Shown here: positions 1-9,214 of the stretch, in pieces
Position numbering within the stretch: position 1 is the stretch's first letter
Layout: the number at the start of each line of letters is the position of its first letter
Assembly: GCA_049890215.1 (NCBI GenBank)
Contig: JBMHBX010000057.1
Span: 1 to 62,540 of the forward strand
Length of the DNA: 62,540 nucleotides
Origin: UBA685 sp049890215
GTDB taxonomy: Bacteria > Pseudomonadota > Alphaproteobacteria > Puniceispirillales > Puniceispirillaceae
Direction: 5' to 3'
Translations under genes and position numbers: made by a program
The notes under the pieces: generated by a model
Database searches by the model: none
Told to the model about the DNA's origin: nothing
The model's input: the letters and a program-made list of their open reading frames with translations, nothing else

Positions 1-2
1 AT

Positions 3-572
3 TTGGCGTCAAATATGTTATATCTGTGGATTTTTGGTGATAATGTCGAAGATGCGATGGGTCATTGGCGTTTTTTATGCTTTTATCTCATCTGCGGTGC
101 GAGCGCTGCTTTTGTACAGGCGCTTATTGATCCCTCCTCAACGATACCGCTTATTGGGGCCTCTGGCGGCATTGCAGGCATTTTAGGCGCCTATATAATG
201 CTTTATCCAAGGGCCACAATTAAAGTCTTCATGTGGATAATAATTTTTGTGCGGCTTATCAATATTCCGGCATGGATTGTGCTTGGTTTTTGGATTGGCG
301 GACAATTTTTATCTGTTCCTGCCGCATTGTCTTCACAAGGCGGCGTTGCTTATTTCGCCCATATAGGCGGCTTTATCACAGGTATGTTGCTTGTAGGCAT
401 TTTCAAAAAAGGCCATGTCCAATTATTCTCACCTGCCAAAGATAAGACGTGGCGCACTGAACCTGCCCGTCTGCTCAGCGCAGATATAAAACAGCGCTAT
501 GTACTTGAAGCAACAGGACGATCAGGATCTGTTCCTGGCTTTAAGCGCCGCCGCAAGGGACCGTGGGATTAA
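3..572 (+). CDS. Rhomboid family intramembrane serine protease (5'-truncated)
   Basis: This is the C-terminal part of a rhomboid protease, a polytopic membrane enzyme that cleaves transmembrane segments of other proteins. The frame is open from the window edge; its first codon is TTG reading Leu inside the family's HLASNMLYLWIFG stretch, so the true start lies outside. The catalytic serine is in the GASGG motif (about residue 54 of the fragment) and the partner histidine in AHIGGF (about 120). Several hydrophobic segments flank them. The tail of about 60 residues is basic and presumably cytoplasmic. It converges on the cinA-like gene with a 24-base gap. The substrate cannot be told from the sequence. 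Confidence 0.88.
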   Translation: MASNMLYLWIFGDNVEDAMGHWRFLCFYLICGASAAFVQALIDPSSTIPLIGASGGIAGILGAYIMLYPRATIKVFMWIIIFVRLINIPAWIVLGFWIGGQFLSVPAALSSQGGVAYFAHIGGFITGMLLVGIFKKGHVQLFSPAKDKTWRTEPARLLSADIKQRYVLEATGRSGSVPGFKRRRKGPWD

Positions 573-596
573 ACGCCGTTAAGCTGACCTTCTTTG

Positions 597-1370
597 TCAG
601 TCATGCCCTTCATCAAGAATAACAGCCTCATATCCTGCCTCACTTACCTTTTGCGCTACCATTTGCGCAGCTTGATGAACATGATCTCTTTGCTTGGACG
701 ATACGACAACCGCCGTGCCAAATTGACCAGGTTTGAACCATGGATAACTGCCAACAGACAAATCATCGAAAGACTGTGCAACATCAGCCATAATGGTTGC
801 GATCGTGCCCTCACCAATCGCGCACTGCACAGTCAGCCTCACCTTTTTTTGGCCGCCAATCAGCTGATCTTTCAGCCCCTCAAACATAGATTGTAAAATA
901 GATGGCACCCCTGCCATCACATAAACATTATGCAAGATAAACCCCGGAGCCGCACTTGCCGGATTATCTATCAGATCAGCATCCTCAGGAATATCAGCCA
1001 TTTTCTGCCTTGCCTCATTAAAAGGGATATCGGTCCCTTCATAATGTTTCAATAAACGGCGCTCTGCTTCTTTATGACGGATCACTTTTTTGCCGAAAGC
1101 TTTGGCGATACTGGCAGTGGTGATATCATCATGAGTTGGTCCAATACCGCCAGAGGTAAACACATAATCATTGGCCTTTGATAATTCACTCACATGGCGG
1201 ATGATAAGCTCTTCAACATCTGCAATCACACGCGCTTCAATCAAATCAATCCCGATTTCATTTAGCTGCTCTGCAAGCCATCCGATATTTTTATCTTTTG
1301 TTCTGCCGGATAGAATTTCATCACCAATAACGATGATAGCCGCTGTTTTTGTGTTTGAAGATGATCCCAT
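597..1370 (-). CDS. CinA-type molybdopterin-binding (MoCF) domain protein
   Basis: A 257-residue protein of the MoaB/Mog fold corresponding to the N-terminal half of CinA (COG1058). Seen: IIVIGDEILSGR at residues 12-23 and TSGGIGPTHDD at 72-82, the conserved binding loop of the family. The C-terminal nicotinamide-nucleotide amidohydrolase domain of full CinA is absent, which is common in alphaproteobacterial short forms. Its role is therefore uncertain: CinA N-domains have been linked to ADP-ribose pyrophosphatase activity, but molybdopterin handling is only implied by the fold. It is divergent from map, with which it shares a 127-base promoter region. The ribosome site upstream of this ATG is weak. 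Confidence 0.85.
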   Translation of the reverse strand: MGSSSNTKTAAIIVIGDEILSGRTKDKNIGWLAEQLNEIGIDLIEARVIADVEELIIRHVSELSKANDYVFTSGGIGPTHDDITTASIAKAFGKKVIRHKEAERRLLKHYEGTDIPFNEARQKMADIPEDADLIDNPASAAPGFILHNVYVMAGVPSILQSMFEGLKDQLIGGQKKVRLTVQCAIGEGTIATIMADVAQSFDDLSVGSYPWFKPGQFGTAVVVSSKQRDHVHQAAQMVAQKVSEAGYEAVILDEGHD

Positions 1371-1427
1371 GTTTCAAGGTGCTTTCCATTTATAACGCTG
1401 TCATACTGACCATTTCATCAACGATAA

Positions 1428-1457
1428 TTGACAAATTACCATCTTTTGCTGTTTATA
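1428..1457 (+). promoter_or_regulatory. Candidate sigma-70 promoter for map
   Basis: TTGACA (1428-1433) and TTTATA (1452-1457) are separated by 18 bases in the gap between the divergent cinA-like gene and map, about 40 bases before the map start codon. The -35 is a consensus match. The -10 is embedded in TTTATATAG, so its exact register is uncertain. Confidence 0.45.
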
Positions 1458-1497
1458 TAGCCGCATTCAATCAAATGAGAAGACTAAAGGCAAACTT

Positions 1498-2289
1498 ATG
1501 CGTGATGACGAAGTGATATTGCACGGACCTGAAGGGTTTGAAGGCATGAGAAAAGCAGGTCAGCTGGCAGCTGAAGTGCTTGATATGATCACTGATCATG
1601 TTGTCGAGGGTATCACCACAGAAGAGTTGGACCGCATATGCCATGACTATATCCTTTCAAAAGGCGCAACCCCTGCTCCGCTCAATTACAAAGGATTTCC
1701 CAAGGCAACCTGTATCTCATTGAACCATGTTATTTGTCACGGCATACCAGGCGATCGCAAATTGGTTGACGGTGATATCCTCAATATTGACGTGACTGTT
1801 ATCTTGGATAAGTGGTACGGCGATACATCGCGTATGTATTGGGTTGGCAAACCATCCGTCAAAGCACGCAACCTGACAATTGTTACATATGATTCTTTGA
1901 TGAAGGCTATTGATATATGCAAACCCGGCACAACTCTGGGCGACATTGGTCATGCCATTCAAAGCTACGCTGAATCTCATCGTTTTTCGGTTGTTCGGGA
2001 TTTCACAGGTCATGGGCTTGGGCGTGTCTTTCACTGCAGCCCCACAGTCTTGCATTATGGCAAGAAGGGCGAAGGTATGCGCCTTGAAGCTGGCATGTTT
2101 TTTACCATTGAGCCTATGATAAATGCAGGCAAATATCATATGAAGATATTGGCAGATGGATGGACCGCCGTCACAAGAGACAAAAGCCTGTCTGCGCAAT
2201 TTGAACATTCCATTGGCATCACAGATGATGGTTTTGAAATTTTCACTGCGTCTCCAAAAGGCCTCACCTTGCCACCTTACAAGTCATAA
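1498..2289 (+). CDS. map: Type I methionine aminopeptidase
   Basis: It removes the initiator methionine from nascent proteins in the cytoplasm, using a dinuclear metal centre. At 263 residues it has the usual length. All five metal ligands are visible at the spacing of the E. coli enzyme: Asp98, Asp109, His172 (GHGLG), Glu205 (TIEP) and Glu236. Upstream is a candidate promoter (1428-1457). The next gene, radC, follows after 70 bases with its own ribosome site, so map may be monocistronic or the head of a two-gene unit. Confidence 0.96.
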   Translation: MRDDEVILHGPEGFEGMRKAGQLAAEVLDMITDHVVEGITTEELDRICHDYILSKGATPAPLNYKGFPKATCISLNHVICHGIPGDRKLVDGDILNIDVTVILDKWYGDTSRMYWVGKPSVKARNLTIVTYDSLMKAIDICKPGTTLGDIGHAIQSYAESHRFSVVRDFTGHGLGRVFHCSPTVLHYGKKGEGMRLEAGMFFTIEPMINAGKYHMKILADGWTAVTRDKSLSAQFEHSIGITDDGFEIFTASPKGLTLPPYKS

Positions 2290-2359
2290 AAATCGCGTTA
2301 ACCATACATTAACAGATTTAGATTATGTTTTTCTCTATCGCGTTTAGCAGGAGAGAAGC

Positions 2360-3043
2360 ATGGCTGATAAAGATCAATTCGGGCACCGCGCCCGAATGCG
2401 CCAAAAATTAAGTGACAAAGGTGCAGAGGCACTGACAGACCAAGAGCTGTTCGAAATCATTTTGTTCGCAATTCTTCCGCGCATTGACACAAAGCCAATA
2501 GTGAAATCCTGCTTCAGAGAATTTAAGACTTTTGCCGGCATTTTAACAGCAAATGAGAGGGAATTGCTGAAGGTACAAGGACTTGGCACCCAAACAATAC
2601 AGCATATCAAATGCATTTCTGCCCTGCTTGACCGCATTAGTTTCGATAAAATCGATAATCAAAACATCCTCGCAAATTGGCAGGCATTACAATTTTACTG
2701 CATTCAGAAACTGGCACACCACCCTATCGAAGCGCTATATGTTATTTTGCTTGATAATCAGAATAAGGTTATTTCGATGGAACAACTTGGGTCTGGTACG
2801 ATTAACCAAATGACTGTCTATCCAAGAGAGGTGTTGAAAATTGCACTGGAAAAAGAAGCCGTTAGTATTGTCCTGGTCCATAACCATCCAAGCGGCGATA
2901 AAAGAGCTAGCAGGCACGACATTGATATGACAGCACGATTGCAGACAACATTAAAATCAGCTCATATTACCTTACATGACCATCTAATCATTGCAGCAGG
3001 CAGTTGTATCAGCATGCGTAATCAAGGGCTTATTCAAACCTAA
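2360..3043 (+). CDS. radC: RadC family JAMM/MPN domain protein
   Basis: A 227-residue RadC-type protein with an N-terminal helix-hairpin-helix-like UPF0758 region and a C-terminal MPN domain. The JAMM metal motif is intact: His174 and His176 in HNHPSGD and Asp187. The once-claimed DNA repair role of RadC is doubtful, and its true substrate is unknown. The start has a strong ribosome site, AGGAGAGAAGC before the ATG. It converges on a small hypothetical gene, with a weak A/T-rich hairpin at the shared 3' ends. Confidence 0.88.
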   Translation: MADKDQFGHRARMRQKLSDKGAEALTDQELFEIILFAILPRIDTKPIVKSCFREFKTFAGILTANERELLKVQGLGTQTIQHIKCISALLDRISFDKIDNQNILANWQALQFYCIQKLAHHPIEALYVILLDNQNKVISMEQLGSGTINQMTVYPREVLKIALEKEAVSIVLVHNHPSGDKRASRHDIDMTARLQTTLKSAHITLHDHLIIAAGSCISMRNQGLIQT

Positions 3044-3051
3044 AGCTCAGC

Positions 3052-3070
3052 GAAAAAAGATTATTTTTTC
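3052..3070. terminator. Weak A/T hairpin between convergent genes
   Basis: GAAAAAA, a GATTA loop and TTTTTTC form a 7-bp, almost entirely A:T stem just after the radC stop and overlapping the stop end of the opposing small gene. It could act in both directions. The low GC content makes it a weak candidate. Confidence 0.3.
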
Positions 3071-3264
3071 TTGGTCGTTTTTCGCACTTGATATTGTATC
3101 TCCTCACTTGCCGCTTTGCTCAACTCTCCGGCTCGCCTTGCGCCTTTTAACAATGACGGACGGGCTTTCTCAACAGCTTTGCTTGTCATTTTTTTAGCCT
3201 GGCGTTGAATTTCAGGATTCTGGGCAGCGCGCCATGCAAGGGAAATCAATAGCCGTCTGAGCAT
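3061..3264 (-). CDS. Small basic hypothetical protein
   Basis: About 67 residues from a Met that begins MLRRLLISLAWRAAQNP; an alternative start nine codons upstream (3291) would add MTHYIGFYY. The N-terminus is hydrophobic or amphipathic, followed by a strongly basic helical stretch (KKMTSKAVEKARPSLLKGA) and a lysine-rich end. I do not recognise the family. The composition would suit a small membrane-associated or nucleic-acid-associated protein, but that is a guess. It is divergent from purB. Confidence 0.55.
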   Translation of the reverse strand: MLRRLLISLAWRAAQNPEIQRQAKKMTSKAVEKARPSLLKGARRAGELSKAASEEIQYQVRKTTKKK

Positions 3265-3388
3265 ATAGTAAAATCCTATATAGTGAGTCATTTCTTATGA
3301 AACTAGCGGCGACACACTAGCTTTTCAAGGCCATGAATGCTATGGTCCCGTCCATATGTTATCATTTTTACGTAAGGACGAATAGTCA

Positions 3389-4684
3389 ATGATTCCGCGC
3401 TATGCTCGCGAGGAAATGACCTCTTTATGGTCACCTTCCACAAAATTCCAAATTTGGTTTGAAATTGAAGCACACGCTTGTGATGCGCAGGCAGAATTGG
3501 GGGTCATTCCCAAAGAGGCTGCCAAGGCTGTCTGGGAACGCGGACAATTTGATATTGATCGCATAGATGAAATTGAACGCGAGACAAAGCATGATGTCAT
3601 CGCATTTTTGACGAATCTTGCTGAATATGTTGGACCGGAGGCGCGCTTTGTTCATCAGGGCATGACGTCATCAGATGTTCTTGACACAACGCTGGCTGTG
3701 CAAATGACGCGCGCCGCTGATATTCTGATGTCAGGATTAGATCGTCTTTGTGAAGGCTTAAAAAAACGTGCCTTTGAATTCAAAGAAACGCCAACAATTG
3801 GCAGATCACACGGCATTCACGCAGAGCCAACAACCTTTGGATTGAAGCTAGCGGGTCATTATGCGGAAATGGACAGATGCCGCACAAGACTGCGCAATGC
3901 CAGAGATGAGATCGCAACCTGTGCAATATCTGGCGCAGTTGGAACTTTCGCCCATATAGATCCCTTTGTTGAAGCACATGTCGCCGAAAAAATGGGGCTT
4001 GCTATCGAACCGGTATCAACGCAAGTCATACCAAGAGACCGTCACGCGATGTTCTTTGCAACCCTTGGGGTAATCGCGAGCGCCGTTGAGCGATTTGCCA
4101 CCGAAGTGCGTCATTTGCAACGCACAGAGGTACGTGAAGCTGAGGAATTTTTCTCTGCGGGGCAAAAAGGTTCATCAGCCATGCCTCATAAACGCAACCC
4201 GGTCTTAACAGAAAATCTGACAGGTCTGGCGCGCATTGTCAGAGCCGCTGTTACACCTGCCATGGAAAATGTTGTTCTCTGGCATGAACGTGACATTTCA
4301 CACTCATCAGTCGAGCGAATGTTTGGGCCGGATGCTACAATTACACTGGATTTTGCCCTTCATCGCGCTGCCAATGTTATTGAAAATCTCTTGGTTTACC
4401 CTGAAAAAATGCAAGCGAACCTTGATGCGCTAGGGGGCCTGGTTCATTCCCAACAAGTGCTGTTGGCTTTAACACAAAAAGGCGCGAGCCGCGAAGACAG
4501 CTATAAAATGGTGCAAAGAAATGCCATGGAAGTTTGGGCAGGCAATGGAAATTATCTGGATTTGCTCAAAGCCGATAGTGATGTAACAAGCTACCTGGAC
4601 GAACAAGAGCTTGAAGCCCTGTTCGATTTGGCCCAGCATTTCAAACATGTAGACACAATCTTTAATCGTGTCTTTCGTAGCTAG
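3389..4684 (+). CDS. purB: Adenylosuccinate lyase
   Basis: It cleaves SAICAR to AICAR and adenylosuccinate to AMP, releasing fumarate in both steps of purine synthesis. At 431 residues it has the short bacterial length. The fumarase/aspartase superfamily signature GSSAMPHKRNP is at residues 261-271. A His-containing segment GRSHGIHAEP (138-147) and TSSDVLDT (93-100) are also in place. The start is preceded by AAGGAC. It opens a purine cluster: purC starts 13 bases after the stop, then purS, purQ and purL follow. Confidence 0.97.
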   Translation: MIPRYAREEMTSLWSPSTKFQIWFEIEAHACDAQAELGVIPKEAAKAVWERGQFDIDRIDEIERETKHDVIAFLTNLAEYVGPEARFVHQGMTSSDVLDTTLAVQMTRAADILMSGLDRLCEGLKKRAFEFKETPTIGRSHGIHAEPTTFGLKLAGHYAEMDRCRTRLRNARDEIATCAISGAVGTFAHIDPFVEAHVAEKMGLAIEPVSTQVIPRDRHAMFFATLGVIASAVERFATEVRHLQRTEVREAEEFFSAGQKGSSAMPHKRNPVLTENLTGLARIVRAAVTPAMENVVLWHERDISHSSVERMFGPDATITLDFALHRAANVIENLLVYPEKMQANLDALGGLVHSQQVLLALTQKGASREDSYKMVQRNAMEVWAGNGNYLDLLKADSDVTSYLDEQELEALFDLAQHFKHVDTIFNRVFRS

Positions 4685-4697
4685 AGATGTGATTATT

Positions 4698-5435
4698 ATG
4701 ACTCGTAAGACACTATATGAAGGTAAAGCAAAAATCCTGTTTGAGGGACCAATTGATGGCACCATCATTCAATATTTCAAAGATGATGCTACGGCCTATA
4801 ATGCACAAAAAAAAGACAGCATTTCTCAAAAAGGCGTTTTGAATAATCTCATCAGCGCCCATTTACTGCCTGCTTTGGGTGCAATTGGTATTCCTCATCA
4901 CTTTATAGAAAAAATCTCACTGCGTGAGCAACTGGTCAAAAAAGTAGAAATTGTGCCAATTGAGGTAATTGTGCGCAACGTGGCAGCAGGATCTATTTGC
5001 AGCCGCCTTGGCCTCACTGAGGGAGACGCCCTGCCCGCCCCTCTGATTGAATTTTGTCTAAAAAATGATTCACTTGGTGACCCGGTTGTTGCACGTGAAC
5101 ACATAACACTTCTTGGTTTTGCCGATGATGATGAATTAGATGAAATCGTGCGCCTGACACATAAAATTAACGATTTCTTAACGGGTTTGTTCCTTGCGAT
5201 CGGTGTCAGATTAGTAGATTTTAAATTAGAATTCGGCAGGCTGGCAGATGAAGATGGTTACCAGATAATTCTTGCCGATGAGATTAGTCCTGACAATTGC
5301 CGTCTCTGGGACAGCCAAACTAATGAAAAAATGGATAAAGACCGTTTTAGAAGAGATTTAGGCGGCCTTGTCGAAGCCTATAGCGAAATTGCGAGGCGAC
5401 TTGGTCTCTCCATTGAATTTGAAAGCGAGCAATAA
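4698..5435 (+). CDS. purC: SAICAR synthase (phosphoribosylaminoimidazole-succinocarboxamide synthase)
   Basis: It joins aspartate to CAIR using ATP, the step before PurB's first reaction. I place the start at ATG 4698, giving MTRKTLYEGKAKILFEG, which matches the family N-terminus; an in-frame GTG at 4668 would lie inside purB. The product is 245 residues. Family features include VRNVAAGS near 98-105 and LVDFKLEFG near 172-180, part of the ATP/substrate site. It is the second gene of the purine cluster; purS follows after 13 bases. Confidence 0.96.
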   Translation: MTRKTLYEGKAKILFEGPIDGTIIQYFKDDATAYNAQKKDSISQKGVLNNLISAHLLPALGAIGIPHHFIEKISLREQLVKKVEIVPIEVIVRNVAAGSICSRLGLTEGDALPAPLIEFCLKNDSLGDPVVAREHITLLGFADDDELDEIVRLTHKINDFLTGLFLAIGVRLVDFKLEFGRLADEDGYQIILADEISPDNCRLWDSQTNEKMDKDRFRRDLGGLVEAYSEIARRLGLSIEFESEQ

Positions 5436-5448
5436 GCGGATTATCACA

Positions 5449-5697
5449 ATGAAAGTCACCATTAATATATCACTTAAAGAAGGCGTACTTGACCCACAAG
5501 GCAGAGCCGTAGAAAGGTCACTGTCAGCGATTGGGTTTACTGACGCTACTAACGTGCGGATTGGCAAGCAAATCACACTTGACGTTGATGCAGAAGATGG
5601 TGCCAGAGCGCATCAAAGAGTAGCTCGCATGTGCGAACAGATACTCGCAAACACTGTTATTGAAGATTATGAGATAACGATCGAAGAAGACCAATGA
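5449..5697 (+). CDS. purS: FGAM synthase subunit PurS
   Basis: A small (82-residue) structural subunit that bridges PurQ and PurL in the three-part FGAM synthase of Bacillus and alphaproteobacterial type. The start is at ATG 5449 (MKVTINISLKEGVLDPQG), 13 bases after purC. The protein shows the expected pattern: GVLDPQGRAV, then a long middle strand-helix region, then an acidic end. Its stop overlaps the purQ start (ATGA), implying translational coupling and balanced subunits. Confidence 0.95.
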   Translation: MKVTINISLKEGVLDPQGRAVERSLSAIGFTDATNVRIGKQITLDVDAEDGARAHQRVARMCEQILANTVIEDYEITIEEDQ

Positions 5698-6383
5698 GAG
5701 TAGCAATCATCATTTTTCCAGGATCCAATTGCGACCGTGATATGATGGTTGCGGTTGAGCGAATAACAGGACGCCGCCCCCAAATGGTTTGGCATAAAGA
5801 AACGGGTTTGGACGCCACAGATTTGGTTATTGTCCCTGGCGGCTTTTCTTTTGGTGATTATTTGCGTTGCGGTGCTTTGGCCGCTCGCTCGCCTATCATG
5901 GAAGCAGTGCTTGATCATGCCAGCCGTGGCGGCGCAATCCTCGGCGTTTGCAATGGTTTCCAAATTCTTCTGGAAACAGGTTTATTGCCAGGAACATTGG
6001 TCAAAAATGTTGGCCTGAAGTTTATTTGCCGCCATACCACGTTGCAAGTTCAGCAAACGCTGGCCTCTCCTTTCACTGCCGGTCTTGAGGTTGGCTCAAA
6101 ACTGTTAATACCAGTTGCGCATAACGAAGGTAATTACTTTGCTGACGATGACAGTCTGGCGTCATTAAAAGATAATGGTCAAATCGCTCTGACTTATGCC
6201 GAAGGCCCGACCTTTGGCCCTGCCAATCCAAATGGCTCGTCTGAAAATATTGCAGGAATCTTATCATCTAATGGCCGAATTATGGGGATGATGCCGCACC
6301 CTGAAAGAGCTGCTGATACAGACATTGGACATAAGGACGGCCTTACATTCCTCAAATCAGCTTTAGAAATGGTAGCAGCATGA
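5694..6383 (+). CDS. purQ: FGAM synthase glutaminase subunit PurQ
   Basis: A class I glutamine amidotransferase supplying ammonia to PurL for making FGAM from FGAR. At 229 residues it shows the nucleophile Cys86 in GVCNGFQ and the His-Glu pair in MPHPER near the C-terminus. The N-terminus MRVAIIIFPGSNCD is typical. It overlaps purS by four bases at its start and purL by four at its end (ATGA both times), so purSQL are translated as a coupled set. Confidence 0.97.
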   Translation: MRVAIIIFPGSNCDRDMMVAVERITGRRPQMVWHKETGLDATDLVIVPGGFSFGDYLRCGALAARSPIMEAVLDHASRGGAILGVCNGFQILLETGLLPGTLVKNVGLKFICRHTTLQVQQTLASPFTAGLEVGSKLLIPVAHNEGNYFADDDSLASLKDNGQIALTYAEGPTFGPANPNGSSENIAGILSSNGRIMGMMPHPERAADTDIGHKDGLTFLKSALEMVAA

Positions 6384-8593
6384 TTAACGAGAGACAGATG
6401 ACATTTGACGATGCCGCTTCTATGGGATTATCGGCTGACGAATGGAAATTAATTCAAGACAGGTTAGGCCGGCTACCAAATCAATGTGAACTTGGCATTT
6501 TTTCAGCCATGTGGTCAGAGCATTGCTCTTATAAATCATCAAAAAAATGGCTTAAAACACTGCCGACAGATGGTGAGCATGTCATTCAGGGACCCGGAGA
6601 AAATGCCGGCGTGGTTGATATTGGCGATGGAAAAGCCATTATTTTTAAAATTGAAAGTCACAATCACCCTTCCTTTATCGAACCCTACCAAGGCGCAGCG
6701 ACTGGCGTTGGCGGGATATTACGTGATGTATTTACAATGGGTGCGCGCCCTATCGCTTTAATGAATGCGCTTCGCTTTGGTGAGGCAACACATGAAAAAA
6801 CACCACATCTGTTAAATGGAGTCGTGTCAGGCATTGGGGGATATGGGAACTGTATCGGAATACCAACGGTGGGCGGCGAGACTAATTTCCATAAATCATA
6901 TAATGGTAACATCCTTGTGAATGCCATGGCTGTGGGCTTGGCTGACAGTAATAAAATCTTTTATTCAGCTGCCACAGGTGCAGGAAATCCCGTCATTTAT
7001 GTCGGAGCCAAAACAGGCCGGGATGGCATTCATGGCGCAACTATGGCATCAGCTGAATTTTCAGAGGAAACAGAGTCAAAAAGACCAACCGTTCAGGTTG
7101 GCGATCCATTTACAGGCAAATTACTTATGGAAGCCTGCCTTGAATTGATGGCTGCAAATGCTGTTTTATCGATTCAAGATATGGGTGCTGCCGGTTTGAC
7201 TTCATCATCGGTTGAAATGGCCTCAAAAGGTGGTTTGGGAATGGAAATGGACCTAGACCTTGTGCCGGTCCGTGAAGATGGCATGACAGCCTATGAAATT
7301 ATGCTTTCTGAAAGTCAGGAACGAATGCTGATGGTCATTGACCCTGAACAGACAGATACGGCACGCACCATATTTGAAAAATGGGATCTTGATTTCATGC
7401 CAATTGGTGTTGTGACAGATACAGGGCGTCTTATTCTGAAAAAAGATGGTGCTATCGCATGCGATATCCCTATCGATCCTCTTGTCGATGATGCGCCGGA
7501 ATATGACAGACCACATGAGCCTATTGCTAAACTGCCTATTCTGTCTTCAACAGATATCAAGACTGATTTATCAGTTTCTGAAATCTTAAAACGTCTTATA
7601 GGAGGCCCTGATTTAGCCTCTCGGCGTTGGATCTATGAGCAATATGACAGTGATGTTATGGCAGATACGTTTGCAGCCTCAGGCGGCGATGCTGCCATGA
7701 TCAGGATACATGGCTCACAAAAAGGTCTGGCCATTAGCACTGATTGCACACCTCGCTACGTCTATGCAGACGCATTTGAAGGGGGAAAACAAGCAGTAGC
7801 AGAAGCATATCGTAATATATGTGCCACTGGCGCTACACCGCTAGCAGTCACAAATAATTTGAATTTTGGCAATCCAGAACGTCCTGAAATCATGGCGCAG
7901 ATTGTCGGAGCAGTCAAAGGCATGGGCGAGGCTTGTGAGGTCTTACATACCCCAGTGGTCTCAGGAAATGTGTCTTTATACAATGAAACAGATGGTGTAG
8001 CGATTTATCCATGCCCGGTAATCGGCATGATTGGCACCATAGAAGATGTTAAATCGGCCATTGGGTCTTCATTACGTGATATTGGCAAATCACTGTATGT
8101 TGTTGGCCAAAACACACCGAATGGCGGATGGCTTGGTGCCAGTTTAATAGCAGAACTTCTTGACCATAATGAAGGTTATGCTCCTCCGCCAGTGAATTTA
8201 GAAGATGAACAAATTGTTGGCAATTTTATCATAAATGCAGTGAACAAAAAGCTTGTCACTGCGGCGCATGATGTTTCTGATGGGGGCCTCTTAGTCGCTG
8301 TAACAGAAATGGCCCTGCAAAGTAACCTAGGAGCAGATCTGGCTTTAGAAAATGACTTGGCACTTCTTTTTGGAGAAGACCAAGCTCGTTATGTTGTTAT
8401 TGCTGAGGATGATAAAGAATTTGAAACGGCAGCTGCCAAAGCGCAAATATCTGTGATGAATATTGGCTCCGTCACCTCCGCAAAAAAAGATACAGGAATG
8501 GGCGAGTTGAAAATCAGAAGAGAACAACCCATATGTTTGTCAGAGTTATTTGAGACAAATGAGGCTCTTATACCATCAATAGCAGGGATGTAG
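6380..8593 (+). CDS. purL: FGAM synthase synthetase subunit PurL (small type)
   Basis: The ATP-dependent catalytic subunit converting FGAR to FGAM. Its 737 residues fit the short PurL that needs separate PurS and PurQ, unlike the roughly 1,300-residue fused enzyme of enterics. Diagnostic features are MWSEHCSYKSSK near residues 45-56, the GPGENAGVVDIG stretch, SHNHPSFIEP with ATGVGGILRD, and DVSDGGL near 634-640. It is the last purine gene of the run. bolA follows after 21 bases. Confidence 0.97.
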   Translation: MINERQMTFDDAASMGLSADEWKLIQDRLGRLPNQCELGIFSAMWSEHCSYKSSKKWLKTLPTDGEHVIQGPGENAGVVDIGDGKAIIFKIESHNHPSFIEPYQGAATGVGGILRDVFTMGARPIALMNALRFGEATHEKTPHLLNGVVSGIGGYGNCIGIPTVGGETNFHKSYNGNILVNAMAVGLADSNKIFYSAATGAGNPVIYVGAKTGRDGIHGATMASAEFSEETESKRPTVQVGDPFTGKLLMEACLELMAANAVLSIQDMGAAGLTSSSVEMASKGGLGMEMDLDLVPVREDGMTAYEIMLSESQERMLMVIDPEQTDTARTIFEKWDLDFMPIGVVTDTGRLILKKDGAIACDIPIDPLVDDAPEYDRPHEPIAKLPILSSTDIKTDLSVSEILKRLIGGPDLASRRWIYEQYDSDVMADTFAASGGDAAMIRIHGSQKGLAISTDCTPRYVYADAFEGGKQAVAEAYRNICATGATPLAVTNNLNFGNPERPEIMAQIVGAVKGMGEACEVLHTPVVSGNVSLYNETDGVAIYPCPVIGMIGTIEDVKSAIGSSLRDIGKSLYVVGQNTPNGGWLGASLIAELLDHNEGYAPPPVNLEDEQIVGNFIINAVNKKLVTAAHDVSDGGLLVAVTEMALQSNLGADLALENDLALLFGEDQARYVVIAEDDKEFETAAAKAQISVMNIGSVTSAKKDTGMGELKIRREQPICLSELFETNEALIPSIAGM

Positions 8594-8614
8594 GATAAGC
8601 AAAGGAGAATCATC

Positions 8615-8851
8615 ATGGCTATGGAAGCACATGAAATTGAGAAGCTCATCAAAGATGCGTTCCCTGATGCGCTTGTCCAAATAGAAGACCTACGGGGAGA
8701 TGGCGACCATTATGGTTGTCTGGTTGAGTCATCATCCTTTGAGGGCAAAAGCCGCGTACAGCAACATCAAATGGTATATAAAGCCCTGGGTGGGCGTATG
8801 GGTGGGGAGCTTCATGCGCTCGCTTTACAAACACGTGTGCCGAAATCTTGA
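8615..8851 (+). CDS. bolA: BolA family protein
   Basis: A 78-residue BolA-like protein. Members form complexes with CGFS monothiol glutaredoxins that bind or pass on [2Fe-2S] clusters. The sequence ends in the family's VYKALGGRMGGELHALAL region, whose helix carries a conserved His. The monothiol glutaredoxin gene lies 16 bases downstream, the classical partner arrangement. The start has a clear ribosome site (AAAGGAG). It is probably read through from the purine genes, with which this pair is often found in alphaproteobacteria. Confidence 0.92.
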   Translation: MAMEAHEIEKLIKDAFPDALVQIEDLRGDGDHYGCLVESSSFEGKSRVQQHQMVYKALGGRMGGELHALALQTRVPKS

Positions 8852-8867
8852 CTAATAGAGGGTAAAA

Positions 8868-9209
8868 ATGACAAATACAGCTATCCACGAACAAATTTCA
8901 TCTGAAGTAAGTAGTAACGATGTTGTCCTATTTATGAAGGGCACCCCCGTGTTTCCTCAATGCGGTTTTTCAGCCGCCGTTGTTGGTGTCCTATCTCACA
9001 TAGGGGTTCAATTCAAAGGCATTAATGTTCTTGAAGATGATGCTATCCGCCAAGGTATCAAAGACTATTCTGATTGGCCAACAATACCGCAGCTTTATGT
9101 CAAAGGAGAGTTTGTAGGTGGATGTGATATTATTCGCGAGATGTATGAAACAGGCGAATTGTTGGAAATGCTTAACACACACGGGATAAATGTACAGCCA
9201 GTAGGTTAA
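8868..9209 (+). CDS. grxD: Monothiol glutaredoxin (CGFS type)
   Basis: A 113-residue Grx4-type protein that carries [2Fe-2S] clusters with glutathione and partners BolA. The active-site motif CGFS has its single cysteine at residue 32, after KGTPVFPQ. The cis-Pro element WPTIPQLYVKGEFVGGCDI follows at about 66-84. The start has AGAGGG seven bases before the ATG. The gene ends six bases from the opposing ABM monooxygenase stop, with no obvious terminator between them. Confidence 0.95.
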   Translation: MTNTAIHEQISSEVSSNDVVLFMKGTPVFPQCGFSAAVVGVLSHIGVQFKGINVLEDDAIRQGIKDYSDWPTIPQLYVKGEFVGGCDIIREMYETGELLEMLNTHGINVQPVG

Positions 9210-9214
9210 ACGTC

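Noticed and set aside
4668..4697. Upstream in-frame GTG for purC
   Set aside because: It would overlap purB and add residues unlike the family; ATG 4698 gives the conserved N-terminus.
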